Below, piece by piece: positions 1 through 4,135 of a stretch of 5,039 nucleotides of DNA. The notes beneath the pieces were generated by a model. That model had not been told where the DNA came from, did no database searches, and saw only the letters and a list, made by a program, of their open reading frames with translations. Every line of letters starts with the position of its first letter. The first letter of the stretch is position 1. Source of the stretch: Actinomycetota bacterium. Its GTDB lineage: Bacteria; Actinomycetota; Acidimicrobiia; Spongiisociales; ZC4RG35. The position numbers were made by a program, and so were the translations under genes. Location of the stretch: assembly GCA_027296205.1 (NCBI GenBank), contig JAPUJM010000046.1:1-5039 (forward strand), in the 5' to 3' direction.

Positions 1-946
1 CGACTATCGCGAGTACCGGGGCATCGTCCCCATGATCTCGGTGGTGACCCTGTTGCTGCTTCTGGCAGTTTTCGTGTTTGATTCTGTGAACAACGTCAGC
101 CGGTGGATCCCGCTCGGATCCTTCAACCTGCAACCTGCGGAGTTCGCCAAGGTGGTCGTGATAGTCGTCCTGGCCAGCCATCTTGCTCCCTCGAGAAGGG
201 ACGAGCTCGGACCGAGAACCATGAGCTGGCAGAAGGTGTTCCAGGCTGTCGGGATCGTTGCCGTTCCTGCTGCTCTCGTCTACATGCAGCCTGACCTGGG
301 CACGACTCTTGTGTTCGGATTCATCCTGTTCGCGATGCTCTTCATTTCCGGCGCGACGTGGAGGCAACTGGTCTCATTGCTAGTGGCCCTGGTCCTTGCT
401 GTGGCGGCCGCTCTGCAATTCGGTCTGTTGAGCGAGTATCAAATCAATCGTCTTCGACTCCTGATCGATTCGGGCATCGACCCGCAGGGGATCGGCTACC
501 AACTCCAACAATCGAAGAACGCCATCGGATCGGGTCAGCTGTTCGGGAAAGGTCTGTTCCGCGAGGGAACGCTGACCGATTTCAACTACGTGCCTGAGCA
601 GGAGAACGACTTCATCTTCACCGCGGTCGGTGAGCAACTCGGTTTGATTGGCGGTTTGCTCGTCCTGGCGGCTTTCGGAGTCATCGTGTGGCGTCTGCTG
701 GTCATATCGGCGAACGCCAGAGATCGATTCGGCGCGCTGATTGCTGCCGGAACGGCGGCGATGGTGATGTTCCATGTTTTCGTCAACATCGGAATGACAA
801 TCGGAATAATGCCTGTGACCGGTCTTCCGCTCCCCTTCCTGAGCCAGGGTGGATCGTTCTACATGTCGATGGCGCTCGCCCTTGGTATCGCCAACTCCGT
901 CTGGTTGATGAAGACCCCGGTCCCGGGGGAAAACCAACTGACGTGA
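1..946 (+). CDS. rodA: RodA, SEDS-family peptidoglycan glycosyltransferase (5' end outside window)
   Basis: RodA polymerises lipid II into glycan strands at the membrane for lateral wall growth, working with a class B PBP transpeptidase and the Mre proteins. The window opens inside the gene: the frame is open from base 2 and 314 residues remain, against about 370-400 for the family, so roughly the first TM segments are missing. Visible family motifs are RWIPLGSFNLQPAEFAK (nt 104-154), QPDLGTTLVF (287-316), QSKNAIGSGQLFGKG (509-553), PEQENDFIF (593-619) and GLPLPFLSQGG (821-853). The Asp at 608-610 matches the proposed catalytic Asp of the large extracellular loop. The QSK.AIGSG motif favours RodA over FtsW. 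Hydrophobic segments alternate throughout, as expected of a 10-TM protein. Two motif positions differ from the usual form: Gln for Tyr in S-[YQ]-GG, and Asn where His/Thr-type residues are common before DFIF. The stop is TGA at 944-946, 36 bases before tdk. Confidence 0.95.
   Translation, partial: DYREYRGIVPMISVVTLLLLLAVFVFDSVNNVSRWIPLGSFNLQPAEFAKVVVIVVLASHLAPSRRDELGPRTMSWQKVFQAVGIVAVPAALVYMQPDLGTTLVFGFILFAMLFISGATWRQLVSLLVALVLAVAAALQFGLLSEYQINRLRLLIDSGIDPQGIGYQLQQSKNAIGSGQLFGKGLFREGTLTDFNYVPEQENDFIFTAVGEQLGLIGGLLVLAAFGVIVWRLLVISANARDRFGALIAAGTAAMVMFHVFVNIGMTIGIMPVTGLPLPFLSQGGSFYMSMALALGIANSVWLMKTPVPGENQLT
915..928 (+). repeat. GC-only inverted repeat at the 3' end of rodA
   Basis: CCCCGG (915-920) and CCGGGG (923-928) are perfect inverted arms. 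As RNA they could form a 5-bp stem with a GUCC loop. The repeat lies inside the last rodA codons (Thr-Pro-Val-Pro-Gly) and has no T-run after it, so it is not a normal intrinsic terminator. It could slow polymerase or protect the mRNA 3' end, but chance in GC-rich coding DNA is a fair alternative. Confidence 0.3.
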
Positions 947-965
947 GTTCTTGGTACCTGGTAGT

Positions 966-974
966 TGTTAGCCT
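966..974 (+). promoter_or_regulatory. Candidate extended -10 promoter for tdk
   Basis: TGTTAGCCT combines a TGn extension with the -10 box TAGCCT (969-974), matching the TAnnnT form common in Actinomycetota. No good -35 is seen 16-18 bases upstream, which an extended -10 can tolerate. A start site 7-9 bases past the box would fall at 981-983, on or next to the tdk ATG at 983. A nearly identical element, TGTTAGACT, lies before rng. No experimental support is available, so this is an inference from sequence. Confidence 0.4.
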
Positions 975-982
975 CGCCCTTG

Positions 983-1573
983 ATGTTCAGACGGAGCACA
1001 GACGGATGGGTAGAGGTCATCTGTGGCCCAATGTTCTCCGGAAAGAGTGAGGAGTTGATTCGCCGGGTCACTCGCTCCAACATCGCCAGAATTCCCGTCC
1101 AGGTCTTCAAGCCTCAGCTGGACAACCGGTACGCCGATGCCGAGGTCGTGTCCCATTCCTCCCTGAGAGTCGAGGCGACACCGGTGAACGGATCCCTCGA
1201 GCTTCTCAAGGCGATTGCCGACACCACCGAGGTGATCGGGATCGACGAGGGCCAGTTCTTCGATGACGGATTGGTGGACATCGTCGACAACCTCGCCGCC
1301 ACCGGAAAGCAGGTGATCATCGCCGGATTGGACACTGACTACCTGCGCCGACCATTCGAACCGATCCCATCACTCTGTGATCGAGCGGAGTACGTCACGA
1401 AGATGCTGGCCGTCTGTCATCGATGTGGCGGCCCTGGTATGTACACGCAGCGAATTGTCCGGTCGGAAGATCTGGTGGTGCTGGGCGCCGTTGACTCATA
1501 TGAGGCCCGATGCCGGATGTGCTACGACCCAACCGAGCCCGAGCAGCCTGAGCTCGGCTGGGACGGTGAATAG
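983..1573 (+). CDS. tdk: Thymidine kinase, type II (TK1-like)
   Basis: The enzyme phosphorylates thymidine to dTMP with ATP in the cytosol, the key step of thymidine salvage. The 196-residue product has the usual length. Visible features are the P-loop GPMFSGKS (residues 15-22), the DEGQFF motif (88-93) whose Glu89 is the expected catalytic base, GLDTDY (115-120), four zinc cysteines (Cys145, Cys148, Cys177, Cys180), and the substrate-lasso segment ending in SYEARCR (172-178). I chose ATG 983 because family members begin only a few residues before the GW.EVICGP strand; TTG 965 would add six residues (MLASPL). Neither start has a convincing Shine-Dalgarno sequence, which fits a leaderless message from the extended -10 at 966-974. 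The gene sits between a cell-wall gene and the rng-rplU-rpmA-obgE group, with no functional link evident. The family call is firm and the start is moderately sure. Confidence 0.96.
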   Translation: MFRRSTDGWVEVICGPMFSGKSEELIRRVTRSNIARIPVQVFKPQLDNRYADAEVVSHSSLRVEATPVNGSLELLKAIADTTEVIGIDEGQFFDDGLVDIVDNLAATGKQVIIAGLDTDYLRRPFEPIPSLCDRAEYVTKMLAVCHRCGGPGMYTQRIVRSEDLVVLGAVDSYEARCRMCYDPTEPEQPELGWDGE

Positions 1574-1590
1574 GCCCAACAACAGCCGTC

Positions 1591-1599
1591 TGTTAGACT
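1591..1599 (+). promoter_or_regulatory. Candidate extended -10 promoter for rng
   Basis: TGTTAGACT has a TGn extension and the -10 box TAGACT (1594-1599), 4 of 6 matches to TATAAT and a TAnnnT fit. It starts 18 bases after the tdk stop. No recognisable -35 is present. The box lies in small inverted repeats (AACAG/CTGTT at 1581-1594 and GTCT/AGAC at 1588-1598) that might be operator half-sites, though such short repeats arise easily by chance. Expected start of transcription is about 1606. Confidence 0.4.
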
Positions 1600-1756
1600 T
1601 TTCCAGTCCGCCGGACGCGACGAATTCCTTTTCCCTGGAGTGTCATCGGTGATGAACACCACCAGTACTCGGTCGCAACATTCGACCATTAGAAAACTCA
1701 AATGCATCCGCGCCCAACGTGGGCGGTCGGTTGCGCGTCCGCTGGCTCACGACTTC

Positions 1757-1798
1757 ATGGGTCGGGCACCCACCAGGAACCGGGTGATCTCGACCCGT
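1757..1798 (+). promoter_or_regulatory. Large stem-loop in the rng leader
   Basis: Bases 1757-1771 pair with 1782-1798. The lower arm is AUGGGUCGGG (1757-1766) against CUCGACCCGU (1789-1798), ten pairs including two G-U. After a two-base bulge (1787-1788) the upper arm is CACCC (1767-1771) against GGGUG (1782-1786), with a ten-base loop ACCAGGAACC. It is the longest hairpin I found in the window. It ends 16 bases before the AGAGGAG ribosome binding site of rng and has no U-run after it, so it is not a terminator. Likely roles are control of rng mRNA stability or translation, or an RNase target. Confidence 0.55.
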
Positions 1799-1830
1799 CA
1801 GACAGCGAATTCCCAGAGGAGTGAAATTGT

Positions 1831-3375
1831 ATGGCTCTATTCCGCAAGAAGGGCCCGGAAATCATCCGCAAGTCTTCAGCAGGGGAGACGATCGAGGAGC
1901 GAAAGACTCTCCGGGTAAGGGGCCGAAAGGTCGAAGTCCGGCGTGTCGGAGCGTTTACCCAGGAGAAGCAAAAACCCAAGAAACACCGGAACAGGTCCTC
2001 GGGGAGCGAGAAGGCCCCCGGCGGCAATTCCACCTCTCGAACGAGGTCTCGTCGCCCCATTGACGATGAGATCATCCTTCCGACCGAGTCTGCACGGAAG
2101 CAGATGCTGGTCACTGTCAGCAGAGAGCAGACTCAAATCGTCATTCTCGAAGGGCCGGTCCTCGTTGAGCACTTCGTGGCACGCAGGGACTCGGACTCCT
2201 TGGCCGGCAATATCTACCTGGGTGTCGCCAGAAATGTCTTGCCCGGAATGGAGGCTGCCTTCCTCGACTTCGGAGCCAACAAGAACGGCGTTCTCTACGC
2301 ATCGGATATTGCTTCCGAAGGCCGTGGCAACGGTCGAAACCAGAAGCCGATCGAGCAGGTTCTCCAGGAGGGTGATCAGGTACTGGTGCAGGTCACCAAG
2401 GATGCGATGGGCGCCAAGGGTGCACGTCTCACGGGTGTGCCATCGCTGCCGGGCCGCTACCTCGTTCTTGTTCCCGAGTCCGACAACGTCGGCATAAGCC
2501 GACGTCTTCCCGACGAAGACCGCACGCGACTCCGCGATGTCATCAACGAGGTGAGACCGGACGGGTATGGCGTGATCGTTCGCACGGCTGCCCTGCACGC
2601 TTCTGCCGAAGAGCTCGCCGCCGACATCTCGCGTCTTCTCGCGGATTGGGAGAAGATCCAGTCTGAAGCTGCCGAGGGACATCCCCCCCGGCTCATACAT
2701 GAGGAGCCGGAATTGCTCGTCAAGGTCATCCGCGAGCACTTCACGGCTGACTTTCGCAAACTGCTCATTGACGATCGCAAGGCGTACGACACCGTCCTGG
2801 CCTACTTGCAGTCGACTGCCCCTGACCTCGTTTCGAAGGTGCAGTCGTACGAAGACTCGATTTCGCTATTCGACCGCTATCACGTCGATGATCAACTCAA
2901 GAAGGCTCTCGACCGGAAGGTCTTCCTGCCTTCGGGCGGTCACCTCGTCATCGACAGGACCGAAGCCCTCACGGTGATCGACGTCAACACCGGAAAGTTC
3001 GTCGGATCGAGCAACCTCGAGGAGACGGTGCTGCAGAACAATCTCGAGGCTGCGGAGGAGCTAGGTCGCCAGCTTCGCCTAAGGGACATCGGCGGGATCA
3101 TCGTCATCGACTTCATCGACATGGAGTCGACCGTCAATCAGCAGAAGGTCCTGCGACGTCTCAAGGAGGCTCTGGCCAAGGACAAGACGCGAACCCAGGT
3201 GTTCGAAGTGTCCCACCTCGGTCTGGTCGAGATGACCAGGAAGAACGTGTCGGCCGGTCTTCTCGAGCAGTTCTCTCACAAGTGTGAGCATTGCTCGGGA
3301 CGTGGCGTGATAATCGACGAGGCTTTCAACTCGCAGACGTCTCAGATAGAGACGGTCGCCGAGGTCGAGGTCTGA
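1831..3375 (+). CDS. rng: RNase E/G family endoribonuclease
   Basis: This single-strand-specific endoribonuclease processes rRNA and starts mRNA decay, preferring AU-rich sites and 5'-monophosphate ends. The 514-residue product has a strongly basic, low-complexity N-terminal extension (about 1-85), then the core: an S1-type RNA-binding region (about 125-205, with GNIYLGVAR and EAAFLDFG), a 5'-sensor region (GISRR 221-225; Arg251-Thr252 matching the E. coli 5'-phosphate pocket), the catalytic DNase I-like part with Asp384 (VIDVNTG) and Asp427 (IVIDFIDME) as Mg ligands, and the zinc-link CEHC (Cys485, Cys488). It ends 26 residues later, so there is no long degradosome scaffold of the E. coli RNase E kind. 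The start is ATG 1831 with AGAGGAG at 1815-1821. M92 (nt 2104) aligns with the E. coli N terminus, but the better ribosome binding site supports the long form. rne is an alternative symbol. Confidence 0.95.
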   Translation: MALFRKKGPEIIRKSSAGETIEERKTLRVRGRKVEVRRVGAFTQEKQKPKKHRNRSSGSEKAPGGNSTSRTRSRRPIDDEIILPTESARKQMLVTVSREQTQIVILEGPVLVEHFVARRDSDSLAGNIYLGVARNVLPGMEAAFLDFGANKNGVLYASDIASEGRGNGRNQKPIEQVLQEGDQVLVQVTKDAMGAKGARLTGVPSLPGRYLVLVPESDNVGISRRLPDEDRTRLRDVINEVRPDGYGVIVRTAALHASAEELAADISRLLADWEKIQSEAAEGHPPRLIHEEPELLVKVIREHFTADFRKLLIDDRKAYDTVLAYLQSTAPDLVSKVQSYEDSISLFDRYHVDDQLKKALDRKVFLPSGGHLVIDRTEALTVIDVNTGKFVGSSNLEETVLQNNLEAAEELGRQLRLRDIGGIIVIDFIDMESTVNQQKVLRRLKEALAKDKTRTQVFEVSHLGLVEMTRKNVSAGLLEQFSHKCEHCSGRGVIIDEAFNSQTSQIETVAEVEV

Positions 3376-3376
3376 T

Positions 3377-3404
3377 CCGGCTTTGCGCAAAACCACGCAG
3401 CCGG
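3377..3404 (+). repeat. Stem-loop directly after the rng stop codon
   Basis: CCGGCT (3377-3382) pairs with AGCCGG (3399-3404), and after a TT bulge GCG (3385-3387) pairs with CGC (3396-3398), leaving loop CAAAACCA. The stem begins one base after the TGA of rng. It has no T-run after it, so a standard intrinsic terminator is unlikely; it may protect the rng 3' end, be a processing site, or cause partial read-through. It overlaps the -35 and spacer of the rplU promoter candidate. Confidence 0.5.
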
Positions 3405-3410
3405 TAGCAT
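3383..3410 (+). promoter_or_regulatory. Candidate promoter for rplU-rpmA(-obgE)
   Basis: TTGCGC (3383-3388) and TAGCAT (3405-3410) are separated by 16 bases. The -10 fits TAnnnT and shares 4 of 6 bases with TATAAT; the -35 keeps the TTG core. Transcription would start near 3417, giving a leader of about 30 bases before the rplU ATG. A separate promoter would let ribosomal proteins be made in excess over the RNase, which makes biological sense. This is an inference. Confidence 0.45.
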
Positions 3411-3446
3411 TTAGGCTCGATTCCCCCCTTTCCGAAGAGGATTTCC

Positions 3447-3827
3447 ATGTACGCCATTATCCGCGCCGGCGGTAAGCAGGCCAAGGTGCAAGCGGGTGAC
3501 GTGATCGACATCGAGCGCGTCAAGTCCGACGACAAGGAGCTGACCTTCGCTCCCCTGCTGGTCGTTGACGACAAAGGCAATGCGGTCTCAGACAGAGATG
3601 CTCTCGAAAAGGCCAAGGTGACCGCCAAAGTTCTGGGTGGGTCAGCCGGGCCGAAGATCGACATCTTCAAGTACAAGAACAAGACCGGATACCGTCGTCG
3701 GCAGGGTCATCGGCAGAAGTACACCCGTATCGAGATCACCGAGATCAAACTGGGGGGTGCCCCTGCCAAGAAGTCCGTGAAGAAGGCTGCGAAAAAGGCC
3801 GAGCCCGCGACCCCTGAAAAGGAGTAG
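3447..3827 (+). CDS. rplU: 50S ribosomal protein L21
   Basis: L21 binds 23S rRNA and is a structural protein of the large subunit. The 126-residue product begins MYAIIRAGGKQ, the standard family N terminus, and carries the C-terminal rRNA-binding signature around residues 73-93 (IFKYKNKTGYRRRQGHRQ). The E. coli protein has 103 residues; the excess is a Lys/Ala-rich tail from about 104 (APAKKSVKKAAKKAEP), a sort of extension often seen in Actinomycetota. ATG 3447 has a strong ribosome binding site, GAAGAGG at 3434-3440. It is followed after two bases by rpmA, the usual partner. Confidence 0.98.
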   Translation: MYAIIRAGGKQAKVQAGDVIDIERVKSDDKELTFAPLLVVDDKGNAVSDRDALEKAKVTAKVLGGSAGPKIDIFKYKNKTGYRRRQGHRQKYTRIEITEIKLGGAPAKKSVKKAAKKAEPATPEKE

Positions 3828-3829
3828 AG

Positions 3830-4081
3830 ATGTCTAAGACGAAAGCCGGCGGTTCTTCCAAGAACGGTCGCGATTCCCATGCGAAAAGACTTGGCCCCAA
3901 GGTTTTCGACGGCGAGTTCGTCAACGCCGGCGCCATCATCGTGCGTCAGCGCGGCACCGGCATCCACCCCGGTGAGAATGTCGGCAAGGGGGGAGACGAC
4001 ACTCTTTTCGCCACCTCTGCCGGCACCGTCAAGTACGGGGTACGCGCCAACCGACGACTCGTCTCCGTACTCCCGGAATAG
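3830..4081 (+). CDS. rpmA: 50S ribosomal protein L27
   Basis: L27 reaches with its N-terminal tail towards the peptidyl transferase centre and helps assembly and tRNA positioning. The 83-residue product begins MSKTKAGGSSKNGRDS, and the family signature IIVRQRGT..HPG.NVG follows (residues 36-52), then DDTLFA (56-61). It lacks the Firmicute N-terminal extension that needs Prp protease, and no prp gene lies between rplU and rpmA. The ribosome binding site AAAAGGAG (3817-3824) lies inside the last codons of rplU and only two bases separate stop and start, so translation is probably coupled. Confidence 0.98.
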   Translation: MSKTKAGGSSKNGRDSHAKRLGPKVFDGEFVNAGAIIVRQRGTGIHPGENVGKGGDDTLFATSAGTVKYGVRANRRLVSVLPE

Positions 4082-4112
4082 GACCCCCCGCCGCGACCCG
4101 CCGCTAGGTTCG

Positions 4113-4135
4113 CCCGGTCGTGTTTGTTGACCGGG
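4113..4135 (+). promoter_or_regulatory. Hairpin presenting the obgE start codon
   Basis: CCCGGTC (4113-4119) and GACCGGG (4129-4135) are perfect 7-base inverted arms, extendable by a G-U pair (4112/4136). The 9-base loop GTGTTTGTT starts with the GTG initiation codon of obgE. The arm before the start occupies the place where the ribosome sits, and no good Shine-Dalgarno sequence is present (only AGG at 4106-4108). Folding could lower or gate obgE translation. There is no U-run after the stem, so it is not a terminator. Confidence 0.45.

Larger units (their letters stand above)
1574..1830 (+). promoter_or_regulatory. Promoter and long structured leader of rng
   Basis: This 257-base gap holds no convincing gene. 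It has an extended -10 candidate right after the tdk stop (1591-1599), a small stem CGCCCA/TGGGCG with an ACG loop (1711-1725), a large bulged stem-loop (1757-1798) and the rng ribosome binding site (1815-1821). If transcription starts near 1606 the leader is about 225 bases, long for a bacterial gene. The E. coli rne gene also has a long structured 5' UTR through which RNase E controls its own level; a parallel here is an inference. A 40-codon open frame (1702-1824) ends inside the rng ribosome binding site. No known riboswitch or leader class was recognised. Confidence 0.5.

Noticed and set aside
380..937. A 185-codon minus-strand frame opposite rodA
   Set aside because: It mirrors the coding region of a clear SEDS protein, and its translation is a charged, low-complexity product with no family likeness.
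1581..1604. AACAG/CTGTT stem followed by ACTTTTCC as a tdk terminator
   Set aside because: The stem is only five pairs with weak A-T content and the T-run is just four bases and displaced from the stem; the same bases serve better as an extended -10 promoter.
1574..1830. A known riboswitch or a small RNA gene in the rng leader
   Set aside because: I could not match any conserved riboswitch core; only simple hairpins are visible, so I left it as an unclassified structured leader.
1640..1918. A 92-codon plus-strand frame filling part of the tdk-rng gap
   Set aside because: It overlaps the start of rng by 88 bases in another frame, has no well-spaced ribosome binding site, and its Ser/Arg-rich translation resembles nothing I recognise.
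1943..2497. A 184-codon plus-strand frame inside rng
   Set aside because: It is an out-of-frame shadow of the rng gene, rich in Ser/Arg/Pro as such shadows are in GC-rich DNA.
1876..2739. A 287-codon open frame on the minus strand opposite rng
   Set aside because: It lies wholly inside a gene with unambiguous RNase E/G motifs; long antisense frames are common in GC-rich genes, and its translation has no recognisable domain.
4105..4110. TAGGTT as a -10 box for a leaderless obgE transcript
   Set aside because: The distance to GTG 4120 would fit, but there is no TGn extension or -35, and a TAnnnT match in a 38-base gap is likely by chance.
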